64,000 nucleotides of DNA from Arthrobacter pullicola (GCF_014836875.1 NZ_JACSQC010000003.1:232619-296618); one strand, 5' to 3'. Counted from the first letter of the stretch, positions 28,923 through 38,089 are shown. Notes: generated by a model from the sequence alone, not told the origin. Program-made: numbers and translations.

Positions 28923-29978
28923 ATGAGGAACCTGCCTTTCGCGGCAGCGGGGTTCATGGCCGGAGCTGTGGCCGCAGCCGGCACGCTTGCCGCAGCTGTT
29001 ATCCACAAAGACCCACGACCGTCGGCTTTCTTCATCCGCGGGGTGTTTTCCAGCGGGGGAAGGGTCCGGCTGAGCACCCTGCGCAGGCACGTTCGGGCCG
29101 GGGGAGTCAGGGCCCACCGCGGCCTGCCCTATCTCGGCAGATCCAAACGTCCCACCCTTGATGTTTTCCTGCCCGAGAATGCCGGCGGCGGTCCGCTTCC
29201 CGTTGTTGTCTGGGTGCATGGGGGCGCCTGGATTTCAGGTTCCAAGGAGAATGTGGCCCCCTATCTGCAGATCCTGGCCGCGCATGGGTACGCGGTGGTG
29301 GGCGCCGGTTACTCAATATCCCCGGAGGCGAACTATCCCCAGGCCGTGACCGAGCTGAACAGCGCGCTGGCCTACCTGCGCGAACATGCGTCGGATTACG
29401 GCATCGATCCCGACCGGATAGTGCTGGCCGGGGACTCGGCGGGAGCGCAGCTGGCGGCGCAGCTGGCGCTGATGATTACTGACCCGGAGTATGCCCGGCG
29501 TACCGGCGTCGTTCCAGCCGCCGCGCGGGAGCATCTGCTCGGAACACTGCTGTTCTGCGGAGTCTACGATCTCAAAGCGATGGCACGGCTGAAAGGCGCC
29601 GTGGGCTGGGGATTCCGGACCGCGTTGTGGGCATATACCGGCAAGAAGGACTGGGCACGCACCCCTGCCGCGGAGCACATGTCCATCCTGGACCACGTGA
29701 ATCCGGATTTTCCGCCGACGTTTATCTCCGGCGGCAACGCCGACTACCTTACCGAGCAGCAGTCCAAGCCGCTGGCAGACAGGCTGGAGGAGCTGGGTGT
29801 GCAGGTGGTCCGCCGGTTCTGGCCGAAGGACCACAAGCCGTCTCTGGGACACGAGTATCAGTTCAAGCTGGAGCTCAAGGATTCCCGCATGGTGCTGGCG
29901 GACACCCTGAGGTTCCTGGATACCGTGACGGGAGGGCAATCGGTCCCGGTACGCTCCGAGCTGGAGGCCGCGGCGTAG
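28923..29978 (+). CDS. Alpha/beta hydrolase, esterase/lipase (HSL-like)
   Basis: Predicted esterase of 351 aa. The N-terminal hydrophobic segment (about 7-24) may be a signal anchor. The oxyanion motif is VVWVHGGAW near residue 97, the nucleophile motif is AGDSAGAQLAA with the Ser near residue 170, and the acid/His pair is suggested by FISGGNADYL and WPKDHKPSLGHEYQ near the C-terminus. It belongs to the hormone-sensitive-lipase-like/carboxylesterase group; substrate unknown. A further in-frame extension upstream exists, but ATG 28923 follows a good -10 and gives the natural N-terminus. Confidence 0.87.
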   Translation: MRNLPFAAAGFMAGAVAAAGTLAAAVIHKDPRPSAFFIRGVFSSGGRVRLSTLRRHVRAGGVRAHRGLPYLGRSKRPTLDVFLPENAGGGPLPVVVWVHGGAWISGSKENVAPYLQILAAHGYAVVGAGYSISPEANYPQAVTELNSALAYLREHASDYGIDPDRIVLAGDSAGAQLAAQLALMITDPEYARRTGVVPAAAREHLLGTLLFCGVYDLKAMARLKGAVGWGFRTALWAYTGKKDWARTPAAEHMSILDHVNPDFPPTFISGGNADYLTEQQSKPLADRLEELGVQVVRRFWPKDHKPSLGHEYQFKLELKDSRMVLADTLRFLDTVTGGQSVPVRSELEAAA

Positions 29979-30037
29979 GCCTGCGAATTGTCCTCGTGTC
30001 TGCCGACGGGACACAGCACCGGTTCCGGGAGTGCTTA

Positions 30038-30085
30038 AACGCTGCGGCGGCCGCACTCCCGTGGAGATGCGGCCGCCGCAGCGTT
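30038..30085. terminator. Long GC hairpin between convergent genes
   Basis: 18-bp perfect arms (30038-30055 and 30068-30085), loop of 12, between the hydrolase and the SDR gene. It has no clear U-tract but is well placed for bidirectional termination. Confidence 0.65.
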
Positions 30086-30089
30086 GTAT

Positions 30090-30878
30090 CTAGGACCAGA
30101 TGTCGTCGCCGCGCAGGGAGGCATCAGCGCCGCCGTCGCAGTAGATCGTCTGTCCGGCAAGGTGGGTGTTCTCTTCGCTGGCCAGCCAGGCGAGCAGGCG
30201 GGCGATTACCACCGGTTCCGAGTGCCCGTTCAGGGGCATGGGGACGTTTTCATCCACCATCTTGGCGCCTTCCGGCGCAGCCAGCAGTTCACGGGTCATC
30301 GCGGTGAGGACGGTGCCCGGTGCGACGGCGTTGAGCGGAATCCCGTTGCCGGCATACCGTTCACCGATGGATTCCCGGCGTACCCAGCGGCTGAGGGCGC
30401 GCTTGCTGGAGGGATAGTTCAGGTAGCCGATCTGGGGGCCCTGGTCAGCCAGCTTCTGGCCGATCTGCCGCGCCATGGCTTCGTCGCCGGCGAGCATGGC
30501 ATCCACGAGTTCGGGGGAGTTCGGCTGCAGGGAGGCCATGGAGCTGACGACGACGGCGCGCGGCGCCTCGCTGCGGGCCAGCACGGGAGCCAGCCGGTCC
30601 AGGAACTCGGTGACGCCAAAGAAGTTCACGGACACGGTCAGGGGGATGGGCGCGGAGATACCGGCGCAGGCAATAACGGCGTCAACCGAGCCGCCGGCGG
30701 CCTCCACTGCCCGGTCGGCGGCGGTCTGCCGTCCTTCGGGAGTGCTGAGGTCCGCCTCAACGTCTGCGTTGCGCAGATCGACGCCGATGACTTTGTGGCC
30801 GCGTTCCCTGAGCAGTTCAGCGGTGGCTGACCCGATGCCGGAAGCGGACCCTGTGACGATATAAGTACGTGTTGTCAT
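30090..30878 (-). CDS. Short-chain dehydrogenase/reductase (SDR)
   Basis: NAD(P)-dependent oxidoreductase of 262 aa. The cofactor loop TGSASGIG is at residues 9-16, ACAGIS near 90, catalytic Ser in VVSSMAS, and the active-site Tyr-x3-Lys as YPSSK near 158. The long insertion between Ser and Tyr (QPNSPELVDAMLAGDE) is as in the 3-alpha-hydroxysteroid dehydrogenase/carbonyl reductase subgroup. The C-terminal CDGGADASLRG is typical. Substrate not known. TAGGCT (30885-30890) 6 bases before ATG 30878 predicts a leaderless mRNA. Confidence 0.9.
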   Translation of the reverse strand: MTTRTYIVTGSASGIGSATAELLRERGHKVIGVDLRNADVEADLSTPEGRQTAADRAVEAAGGSVDAVIACAGISAPIPLTVSVNFFGVTEFLDRLAPVLARSEAPRAVVVSSMASLQPNSPELVDAMLAGDEAMARQIGQKLADQGPQIGYLNYPSSKRALSRWVRRESIGERYAGNGIPLNAVAPGTVLTAMTRELLAAPEGAKMVDENVPMPLNGHSEPVVIARLLAWLASEENTHLAGQTIYCDGGADASLRGDDIWS

Positions 30879-30890
30879 ACTTCGAGCCTA
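30879..30890 (-). promoter_or_regulatory. -10 element of a predicted leaderless promoter (SDR)
   Basis: TAGGCT on the minus strand (30885-30890), 6 bases before ATG 30878. Confidence 0.5.
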
Positions 30891-30960
30891 CTCCCGCCCC
30901 GGCTGTGGTATACGGGGGGTTTGTGGCTGTTGCCGTGGTGCGCGGGTCCATGATCAGGTG

Positions 30961-31902
30961 CTACCCGGAAGCAGCCAGCGGCAGGTCCGCGGCGGCCGGG
31001 ATGCGGGTGGAGCCGATGAGTGCCGCGCCAACGGCGGCGGCGGGAAAGCTGCGCGGCAGCAGCTGGACGTGACGCGGTAACTCGAGGGATGCGATAAATC
31101 TGGACTCTGAGGCGGTTTTGTCCAGGCTCCGCCGTATACCCGTCAGGAGCGGAGTCCCCAGGGCGGTCAGCCCACCGCCCACAACCACCGTTCGGACGCC
31201 TGTGGTGAGGGCCAGTATCCGGACGGCGGCGGCAGCGCCCTCGTAGAGATCGTCGAGTGCCCGGGCTGCTGCGGGGTCGCGTCCTGCCGCGGAAAGGAGT
31301 GCATGGGCGGGGAGGGACACGGGCCACGTGCGGGCAACTGCCGAACCGGATGCGAGTGTTTCGAGGCATCCCCGCTGTCCGCAGGCGCAGAGCACGCCGT
31401 TGGGACGAACCGGGATATGCCCAATTTCGCCGGCCACTCCGTTGCTTCCACGCCAGATTGTGCCATCCCGCACCAGGCCGGCCGCCAGACCGGTTCCGAG
31501 GTTGAGGTAGGCCAGGAGGTCAGTGCTCTGCCCGGTGGCGATCCCCACCCATCTGTGCGCCCCCAGGGCGGCAGCGTTTACATCGTTGTCGATGTGCACG
31601 ACGGCGCCCATGCGGGCGGCCAGCAGCGCTCCGAGGTCCAGTTCCTCGAATCCGAGGTTTACTGCATGCGAGACTGTGCCGGTGTGATGATCAACATGCC
31701 CGGGGATGCCCGCGCCGATCGAAGCGAAGGCATCAAACGGTTGACCACACGAGGCGCGCACCTTTTCGGCGGCGTCCATGACGGATCGCACCACCGCTTC
31801 TGCGCCATGGCCGGTGGGCACGGTGAACCGGTGCAGGATTTCACCCCCGGCCATTGCTACGGCTTCGGTCTTGGTACCGCCGATATCTATTCCGAGTCTC
31901 AT
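30961..31902 (-). CDS. ROK family sugar kinase
   Basis: Cytosolic sugar kinase of 313 aa, last gene of the sugar-salvage operon. The ATP-binding start GIDIGGTKTE, the sugar-binding HIDNDVNAAALGAHR with its catalytic Asp, and the ROK zinc motif CACGQRGCLE are all present. There is no DNA-binding domain, so it is an enzyme and not a repressor. Beside a NagZ-like enzyme the likely substrates are N-acetylglucosamine, N-acetylmuramate or glucose. Its start overlaps the GH3 stop by 4 bases. Confidence 0.88.
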   Translation of the reverse strand: MRLGIDIGGTKTEAVAMAGGEILHRFTVPTGHGAEAVVRSVMDAAEKVRASCGQPFDAFASIGAGIPGHVDHHTGTVSHAVNLGFEELDLGALLAARMGAVVHIDNDVNAAALGAHRWVGIATGQSTDLLAYLNLGTGLAAGLVRDGTIWRGSNGVAGEIGHIPVRPNGVLCACGQRGCLETLASGSAVARTWPVSLPAHALLSAAGRDPAAARALDDLYEGAAAAVRILALTTGVRTVVVGGGLTALGTPLLTGIRRSLDKTASESRFIASLELPRHVQLLPRSFPAAAVGAALIGSTRIPAAADLPLAASG

Positions 31903-33413
31903 TCCACCCCCTGCGGAAGCCTGCCCGTGAGCAGCTGCATCAGCGCTGTACTCACGAGACGGGAAGCGCCGAAGGTGCAGGCATCAGCAATACCCGGGTC
32001 GGCGGAGGGCCACCCCATCTCAACGACGATCAGGTCCACGTCCTGCCGGCGCAGGTTGCTGATCAGCTCCATGCTCTGCCGATGCAGGTGGAGATTCCGC
32101 CCTACCAGAGCTATCCGGGTGCCGGCTCGATGGGCCGGCAACCGGTGGCCGGGATCAACGATCCGCACGGCAATTGCCGGATTCCAGTCCGGTTCAAGCG
32201 ACGCGGGACCCCACGGGACGCTGCCCACGGCCTGGTTGGCGGTGCTGGAAAGCTGGTGAAGCTCGAAGGGGTGTGCACTGCTGCGCAGCCACTTCCGTGC
32301 CCGGGTATTCAGGCGGAACGCGGCAGCGGCCCGGGCAGGGTTCACCGGTAACCCGGAAGGGTGTCCGGACAGTTCTTCAGCGGGCCGGATATCCCGGGGG
32401 AGGAGGTTCAAAAGCCCGGCGGACCTGGTTCTGGCTTCTTCAACCCGCCGGAGCGGAAGTTCCCCCGAGCGCAGGGCCTCAGCAACTGCGGTGATCACGG
32501 CGTTGAACTGAGCTTCGCCCGTATCCGAGCCCAGGCACAGCAGATCGCACCCGGCTGCCAGGGCGCGGACCGCAGCTGCGGGGATGCCGATACCGCCGCT
32601 GGCTCCCTTCATGTCCAGGGCATCGGTGACGATGACACCGGTGAAGCCGAGCTGTTCCCGCAGCAGACCCTGGAGAATTGCCGTAGAGAACGTGGCGGGA
32701 TTGTCCGGGTCCAGGGCAGGCACCAGAATGTGGGACGTCATGATGGACGCGGTTCCGGCTGCGATGGCGGCTTTGAACGGTTCCAGCTCACGTTCAGCCA
32801 GAACACCCGGTGTTGCCTCGACGGTTGGGAGCATCAGGTGCGAGTCCTGGGCAGTGTCTCCATGGCCTGGAAAGTGCTTGGCACAGGCGGCGACGCCGGT
32901 GGATTGCAGTCCCTGTACCCAGGCCGCTGCATGGCTGGCGGCCAGCGGCGCGTTGTCCCCGAAGCTGCGAACCCCAATGACAGGATTGCCGGGGTTGGAA
33001 TTGATGTCCACCGACGGTGCCAGATCCAGGGTGCAGCCGGCGCGGCGGAGTTCATTGCCTATCGCGGCCGCCGAGGCAAACGTCATGCCGGGGTCGTCCA
33101 GGCGGCCGAGGACCGCGTTGCCGGGGTGCGGCGATCCGGTGTTGTAATGAAGCCGCGTGACGTCCCCGCCCTCTTCATCGATGGCGATGACCGCAGCGGG
33201 GTTCGCGCGGCGGATCGCGCTGGTAAGTTCCTGAAGCTGGGTGCCCGATTCGATATTGCTGCCGAAGAGACAGACTCCGGCAAGTCCTGACTTGAGTTCC
33301 CCGGCAACCCAGTCCGGCAGCCGGGACCCGGCAAAACCGGGAAGCAGGGAACCGGCCACCAGGGCGCGGATGTTCCGGGGTTCCAGGGCTTGGAGGTTCG
33401 CGGTGGCGCTCAT
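31899..33413 (-). CDS. Glycoside hydrolase family 3, NagZ-like beta-N-acetylhexosaminidase
   Basis: Protein of 504 aa without signal peptide, so it acts in the cytosol on imported sugars. The NagZ hallmark KHFPGHGDTAQDSH (flexible loop with the Asp/His acid-base dyad) is near residues 186-199, and the nucleophile Asp is in VIVTDALDMKGAS. Substrate contacts include AIDEEGGDVTRL and the SFGDN loop. A C-terminal alpha/beta domain (about 350-504) makes it a two-domain enzyme like that of Bacillus. It removes GlcNAc from muropeptides or chitin-type oligomers. Start and stop both overlap neighbours (ATGA). Confidence 0.88.
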   Translation of the reverse strand: MSATANLQALEPRNIRALVAGSLLPGFAGSRLPDWVAGELKSGLAGVCLFGSNIESGTQLQELTSAIRRANPAAVIAIDEEGGDVTRLHYNTGSPHPGNAVLGRLDDPGMTFASAAAIGNELRRAGCTLDLAPSVDINSNPGNPVIGVRSFGDNAPLAASHAAAWVQGLQSTGVAACAKHFPGHGDTAQDSHLMLPTVEATPGVLAERELEPFKAAIAAGTASIMTSHILVPALDPDNPATFSTAILQGLLREQLGFTGVIVTDALDMKGASGGIGIPAAAVRALAAGCDLLCLGSDTGEAQFNAVITAVAEALRSGELPLRRVEEARTRSAGLLNLLPRDIRPAEELSGHPSGLPVNPARAAAAFRLNTRARKWLRSSAHPFELHQLSSTANQAVGSVPWGPASLEPDWNPAIAVRIVDPGHRLPAHRAGTRIALVGRNLHLHRQSMELISNLRRQDVDLIVVEMGWPSADPGIADACTFGASRLVSTALMQLLTGRLPQGVE

Positions 33414-34276
33414 CCTTTAACCGCTCCTCCGACCAAACCGCTGCTCATCCTGCCCTGGACAAGCAGGAAGAAAATGATTACCGGGACGGCAACCAGTGTG
33501 GACGCCGCCATGACCTGGCCCCAATCCGTCTCCCGGCTCGCACTGGACTGCAGGAACCCCCGGAGCCAGAGCGGGATGGTCTTGGACGAATCGCTGGTCA
33601 TCACCACAAGGGCCACCGTGAACTCGTTCCAGGCCTGCAGGAACGCATACACGCCCGAGGCAATAAGGCCAGGAGCCAGCAGGGGGAAGGTGATCCGGAG
33701 GAACGCCTGGGTCCGGGTTAGTCCATCCACCATCGCGGCTTCCTCAAGCTCCACCGGAATACCGGTGACGAAGCCCCGAAGCATCCAGATGGTGAATGGA
33801 ACAACAGCGGCGATGTAGAGGACGCTGATTCCGATCACCGAATTAAGCAGGTCCGCAGTTGCCATCATCTTGTACTGCGCAATGAAGAGCCCTTCCGCCG
33901 GGAGCATCTGGACCAGCAGCAGTGCCAGGACAAAGCCCTTCCTGCCGCAGAACCGGAACCGGCTGATGGCTAAGGCGCCAAAGAACGCGAAAAGCAGGCA
34001 GCAAACCACGGTGATGGAGGTGACGGCCAGGCTGATCCCGAGGGCTGAGAAGAAAGTCCCGGAGGCGGTCACCGCCAAAAAGTTGTCCAAGGAGCCGCCA
34101 AACGGGGTGAATGTCGGGGTGGCGGACTGCAGGGTCACGTTCGGAAGGAATGCGGAGTTGAGCATCCAGTAGACGGGGAAGGCCCAGCACGCAGCTGCGA
34201 ACACCGCTACCGTGCCCCAGAGCCACGATGCGATTGCCGGTGGCCGGCGGCGGCGGGTTCCGGGGAGCACGCTCAT
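33410..34276 (-). CDS. Carbohydrate ABC transporter permease (CUT1, MalG-like)
   Basis: Inner-membrane permease of 288 aa with six transmembrane helices. The EAA loop that contacts the ATPase reads ELEEAAMVDGLTRTQAFLRITFPLLAPGL near residue 195. The upstream frame is open, but ATG 34276 overlaps the stop of the other permease and starts a normal basic N-terminus (MSVLPGTRRRRPP). It is the second of two permeases; no ATPase gene is nearby, as is usual where a shared MsiK-type ATPase energises several importers. Confidence 0.92.
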   Translation of the reverse strand: MSVLPGTRRRRPPAIASWLWGTVAVFAAACWAFPVYWMLNSAFLPNVTLQSATPTFTPFGGSLDNFLAVTASGTFFSALGISLAVTSITVVCCLLFAFFGALAISRFRFCGRKGFVLALLLVQMLPAEGLFIAQYKMMATADLLNSVIGISVLYIAAVVPFTIWMLRGFVTGIPVELEEAAMVDGLTRTQAFLRITFPLLAPGLIASGVYAFLQAWNEFTVALVVMTSDSSKTIPLWLRGFLQSSASRETDWGQVMAASTLVAVPVIIFFLLVQGRMSSGLVGGAVKG

Positions 34277-35250
34277 GCTGCACCGTCCTCTCGAATCATT
34301 CTGCGAACGTAGAACCAGCTGATGCTGAGTGTCAGCACCAGCATGAAAATTGAGACTGCGCTGGACATGCCGAAATCTCCTGATCCGGTTCCCAATTGAT
34401 GGATGTAGGTGCCCAGGAGATTGGTTTCGCTGGGAACGGATCCCACGTCCTGGAGGATTCTGATCTGCGTAAAAACCCTGAGGTCCCAAATGACCTGCAG
34501 GAGCATGACGATGGCCAGGACCGGCCGGATCATGGGGAGCATGATGTGGATAAGCCGCTGCCAGCCGGTGGCCCCGTCCAGCTGAGCTGCTTCCACTACC
34601 TCGTCTGAGACCTGGGTCAGGCCGGCGTAGACGCTGAAGGCAACGAACGGCACGCTCATCCAGATCACGATGATGGCCGCGACCAGGTAGAAGGTGAGGG
34701 GAGCGGCCAGCCAGTTGTAGCCCTGGAAGTCCAGCCCGGCCTGGGTGAGGAGCCAGTTCACGATGCTGCGCCGCCAGTCAAAGAGCCAGATCCAAACCGT
34801 CATGGCAGCGACGACGGGCATGGCCCAGGCCAGCAGCAAAGCGATCTGCAGAATGTTCCGAATAACTTTGGTGACCCGTTTCATCAGCAGGGCCAGCGCT
34901 ATGCCGACCGCCATGGTGGCGCCGGCACAGACCAGACAGAAGATGAGTGAACGGGCAACAACGGCCCAGGTATAGCTGTCAGTCAAGAGCTGGATGTAGT
35001 TCTGCAGACCAACGAATTCCGGCGGTTGGCCGAACTGCTGGGCCAGGCCGAACTCCTGCAGAGAGGTGATGACCTGCCAGGTCAGGGGGTATCCCAATGC
35101 TGCGGCCAAGACAAGAACCGCCGGGATCAGGAGAATATACGGCGCGGACCAGCCACGGCGGATCCTGCGGCGGGAGCGCCGCCCGGGACCTGCATCAGGT
35201 CCAGCTGCAGCATTCGATCTGGCAACAGGCGGGGTATGGACAGCCGTCAC
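34273..35250 (-). CDS. Carbohydrate ABC transporter permease (CUT1, MalF-like)
   Basis: Permease of 325 aa with six transmembrane helices after a 45-residue cytosolic Arg-rich N-terminus. The EAA loop is EVVEAAQLDGATGWQRLIHIMLPMIRPVL. I chose GTG 35250 since AGAAGGAGG stands 8-9 bases before it; a start at 35322 lies upstream of that site and is unlikely. It pairs with the MalG-like protein, and the 3' end overlaps it by 4 bases. Confidence 0.92.
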   Translation of the reverse strand: MTAVHTPPVARSNAAAGPDAGPGRRSRRRIRRGWSAPYILLIPAVLVLAAALGYPLTWQVITSLQEFGLAQQFGQPPEFVGLQNYIQLLTDSYTWAVVARSLIFCLVCAGATMAVGIALALLMKRVTKVIRNILQIALLLAWAMPVVAAMTVWIWLFDWRRSIVNWLLTQAGLDFQGYNWLAAPLTFYLVAAIIVIWMSVPFVAFSVYAGLTQVSDEVVEAAQLDGATGWQRLIHIMLPMIRPVLAIVMLLQVIWDLRVFTQIRILQDVGSVPSETNLLGTYIHQLGTGSGDFGMSSAVSIFMLVLTLSISWFYVRRMIREDGAA

Positions 35251-35339
35251 AAACCTGCCTCCTTCTGAGTTTGAGCCGGGTTCGACAGAAAGGGTGTGCG
35301 GTGCCAGGCTACAGCCCGGCACCGCACACTGAACTCTTG

Positions 35340-36695
35340 TCAGCCCTTGGCGTTCAGCATGGGAGTGATTTTCGCGTCGTACTCCTCGGCCAGGGACTTG
35401 AGGTCGTCTGTGGCGGCGATCTTGCCGAAGAACTCTTCGAGAATCGATGCGCCTTCCACTGCCGCCCAGCCCGGGGCCGCGGGGGTTAGCTTGGAATTCG
35501 ATGCCGCCTCCACCGCAATCTTGGCGAACTGATCGTCGCCGAGGCTGGACATGTAGTTCTGGTTGGCGGGGCCGAGTCCCGCACCACCGAGCATCGTCTG
35601 GTATTCCTCGGAGAAGATGATCCGCAGGAGATCCTTTGACAGGTCCTGGTTCTTTGATGCTGCGGAAATTCCGATGTTCGAGCCGCCGGCGAAGACCGGA
35701 GCGGGCTTGCCGTCATTGCCGGGAAGTGCAAAGGCGCCGAATTTTTCATCGTTCCAAATGCGGGCAGGCTTGCCGTCTTCGCCGGTTCCCAGATCGCCGA
35801 TGGAACCGTTGGCCCACCCCGGAGCCATGATGGTGGCAGCGGCAAGGGAAGTGCTGCCGGTGGGATTCCCATCGTCGTCGAGGATCTCATCGGCGTCATT
35901 GATGTAGAGCCAGGGGGTGACGTCCTTGGCATCGGCGGGTGCCTTCGACGCGTTCCGGTAGATTTCCTGCAGCTGCGTCAGGCCGGTGATGGTGTTGGGG
36001 TCAGCGAGAGCGGACACCCACTGGTCGCCGTCCTTGCGTGCCAGCTCGCCGCCGTTGGCGAAGACCCAGGAGATGCCGTTGCGCCAGTCCTGGCCGCCCA
36101 GGAAGAAGCCGGAGAAGTTGTCGATTCCGCGGGGGTTGGCGGCGGCCAGTGCCTGGACAGCCGCATTGAATTCGTCCAGGGTTTTAGGCTGCTCTATTCC
36201 GGCTTCGCTCCACAGGTCCTTCCGCTGGAACATATAGCGGGAGCCGAAGTAGTAAGGCAGGGTGTAGTTGGCGCCTTCCACCGCTCCGACCTCGACGAAT
36301 GACTGAAGCAGGTCGTCTCCGCCGAGCTCGTCGTACATGTCCGAGATATCGGCGAACGCGCCGACGTTGGTAAAGGTGGGGGACTGGGTGTTGCCCAGTT
36401 CGACGACGTCGGGAGTGTTGTTCGCGTCGGGCAGGGAGGTCGTGAGCTTGGTGACGACGTCACCCCAGGATTGTTCCTCAATGACCAGCGTGGCTCCTGT
36501 TTCTTCCTTGAAGGTTGTCTTCAAGTACTCACGGAGTTCATCGTTGGTGTCGCCGCCCGCCAGCCACAGCGTGATTTCCTGGCTGCTGTCAGCGGCGGCG
36601 TCGTTCGAGTCGGTTTCTGCGGCTCCCGAGCTGCACGCCGAGAGCATCAGCGCGGATGCCGTGGCGAGTGCCAGAGCCTTGTAGGTTCTTTTCAT
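35340..36695 (-). CDS. Extracellular sugar-binding lipoprotein (ABC importer)
   Basis: Solute-binding protein of 451 aa, family 1 (MalE-like). The signal peptide MKRTYKALALATASALMLSAC ends in the lipobox LSAC, so it is anchored outside the membrane. The mature part shows the fold typical of oligosaccharide binders, with EITLWLAGGDTNDELREYLKTTFKEETG at the start and VVELGNTQSP in the first hinge. ATG 36695 is chosen over 36731, since it gives a normal signal peptide. It lies between the ROK repressor gene and the two permeases in one operon. Confidence 0.93.
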   Translation of the reverse strand: MKRTYKALALATASALMLSACSSGAAETDSNDAAADSSQEITLWLAGGDTNDELREYLKTTFKEETGATLVIEEQSWGDVVTKLTTSLPDANNTPDVVELGNTQSPTFTNVGAFADISDMYDELGGDDLLQSFVEVGAVEGANYTLPYYFGSRYMFQRKDLWSEAGIEQPKTLDEFNAAVQALAAANPRGIDNFSGFFLGGQDWRNGISWVFANGGELARKDGDQWVSALADPNTITGLTQLQEIYRNASKAPADAKDVTPWLYINDADEILDDDGNPTGSTSLAAATIMAPGWANGSIGDLGTGEDGKPARIWNDEKFGAFALPGNDGKPAPVFAGGSNIGISAASKNQDLSKDLLRIIFSEEYQTMLGGAGLGPANQNYMSSLGDDQFAKIAVEAASNSKLTPAAPGWAAVEGASILEEFFGKIAATDDLKSLAEEYDAKITPMLNAKG

Positions 36696-36752
36696 GTGAA
36701 GCTTCCCTTTCGTCATTGAAATACCGGGCATGCGTTCGTTGCGGGGCCCGGG

Positions 36753-37928
36753 TCAGGCAACTCCAAGTTGCGCTGAAAGGACCATCACTGCGGCTCCGCG
36801 CAGGACGATGTCCTGGCCTTGGGTGGATCTCCGGAAACTGACGCCGCTGGTGAATTCGGCCAGCGTCCGCTCCTGGAGTGTTTGTGCGGCCGCGTCGAGC
36901 AGCGGGCCGTCAACAAGGTGGGGTGGCCCGTTGAGGACAACCTCGGAGAGGTTCAGCGCTCCGACTATCGGCGCAAGGGCAATGCCCAGCCGTTGGCCCG
37001 CTGCGGCCAGGACTGTCTGGCGCTGCGCGCCGTCTTTGCCGGAGAGTGCGGTTTCCAGGTTCGGGACGGACAGCCATGTTTCGAGGCAGCCCGTCTTCCC
37101 ACAGACACAGCGGGCTCCGCCGTCGGTGCCAACGGTGACGTGCCCGATCTCTCCGGCTGCGAAACGGCTGCCCAGCAGCGGCCGGCCGCCGACCACCAGC
37201 CCTGAACCGACACCGTGGCCAATTTTGATCAGCATCAGGTCATTCGAGGAGTTGGAAACAGCGCTTTCAGCCAGCACCGCCGCGTTCGCATCGTTGCCCA
37301 CCGTGACCGGCAGGCCGGAAACGCCGGAGAGAACTGCCCGCAGGTCAACGCCGAACCAGCCCAGGTTCGGTGCGGACTGGACGACTCCGTCGGCGTCGAC
37401 AACTCCCGGGGAACCGACCCCGACTCCCAGAACGGGTGCGGTAGCCAGCTGAAGGGTCTGGCTAAGAAGCGAAATGGTTTCTTCGAGGGTGCCTTCCCCC
37501 GGGCCGGCGGCCCGATGGACCTCGCAGCGTTTAAGTACGTTGCCGTCCAGATCCAGGAGCGCGCCCCGGAATACCGAGTGCTCGGCGAGGTCGAGGCTGA
37601 CAATCTGCAGCCCGCTTCGATTGATGTCCACCAGCATCGCCGGTTTCCCGGGCCGGGCTTCCTCACGGTGTCCGCGTTCGACGACATACCCGTTGGCGAT
37701 GAGTTCCGCGACGAGATCCGAAGCAGTCACCCGGGTGAAACCAAGTTCCCGGGCAAGGTCAGCGCGGCTGAGTTCCCCGTCCCGGTAGAGGGTTTGGAGC
37801 ACCAGTGCCAGGTTGTGGCTCCGCGCATGACCTGGCAGTGCCCTGGACTCTGGCTGGAACCCGGGCCGGGTGAGCCGTGAGCGCGTAGGTGCCGCGGGGG
37901 AGCCGGCCGGGAATTCTGGGAGCAACAT
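36753..37928 (-). CDS. ROK family transcriptional repressor (NagC/XylR type)
   Basis: Regulator of 391 aa. An N-terminal winged helix (about 38-90: LVLQTLYRDGELSRADLARELGFTRVTASDLVAELIANGYV) is joined to a ROK sugar-binding domain with VTVGNDANAAVLAESA, EIGHVTVGTDGG and the zinc motif CVCGKTGCLE. It heads the operon and probably represses it until the sugar or sugar phosphate is present. The promoter, -35 TTGTCA and -10 CATACT with 7 bases to ATG 37928, predicts a leaderless mRNA, and a palindrome in the spacer is a likely operator for its own product. Confidence 0.9.
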   Translation of the reverse strand: MLLPEFPAGSPAAPTRSRLTRPGFQPESRALPGHARSHNLALVLQTLYRDGELSRADLARELGFTRVTASDLVAELIANGYVVERGHREEARPGKPAMLVDINRSGLQIVSLDLAEHSVFRGALLDLDGNVLKRCEVHRAAGPGEGTLEETISLLSQTLQLATAPVLGVGVGSPGVVDADGVVQSAPNLGWFGVDLRAVLSGVSGLPVTVGNDANAAVLAESAVSNSSNDLMLIKIGHGVGSGLVVGGRPLLGSRFAAGEIGHVTVGTDGGARCVCGKTGCLETWLSVPNLETALSGKDGAQRQTVLAAAGQRLGIALAPIVGALNLSEVVLNGPPHLVDGPLLDAAAQTLQERTLAEFTSGVSFRRSTQGQDIVLRGAAVMVLSAQLGVA

Positions 37929-37964
37929 GTTTGAAAGTATGGTTTACAAACAAACTCCTGACAA
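37929..37964 (-). promoter_or_regulatory. Promoter and putative ROK operator of the sugar operon
   Basis: Reading the minus strand: -35 TTGTCA (37959-37964), a 17-base spacer (37942-37958), -10 CATACT (37936-37941), 7 bases, then ATG 37928. The spacer contains GTTTGTAAAC (37942-37951), an inverted repeat GTTT/AAAC, preceded by a second GTTT. A repressor bound there would block RNA polymerase. No other promoter is evident before the sugar-binding lipoprotein gene. Confidence 0.65.
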
Positions 37965-38089
37965 GGGTTTCCGGCAGGAGATTCTGATTCAGCGTGACGG
38001 GAGAGGGTGGGGTGCTGTGACCCTGGGAGTCCCTCCGTGCACATTCAGCGGGGAAACGGGCGCTACGTGGGTGGATAGGCGCGCCAACC

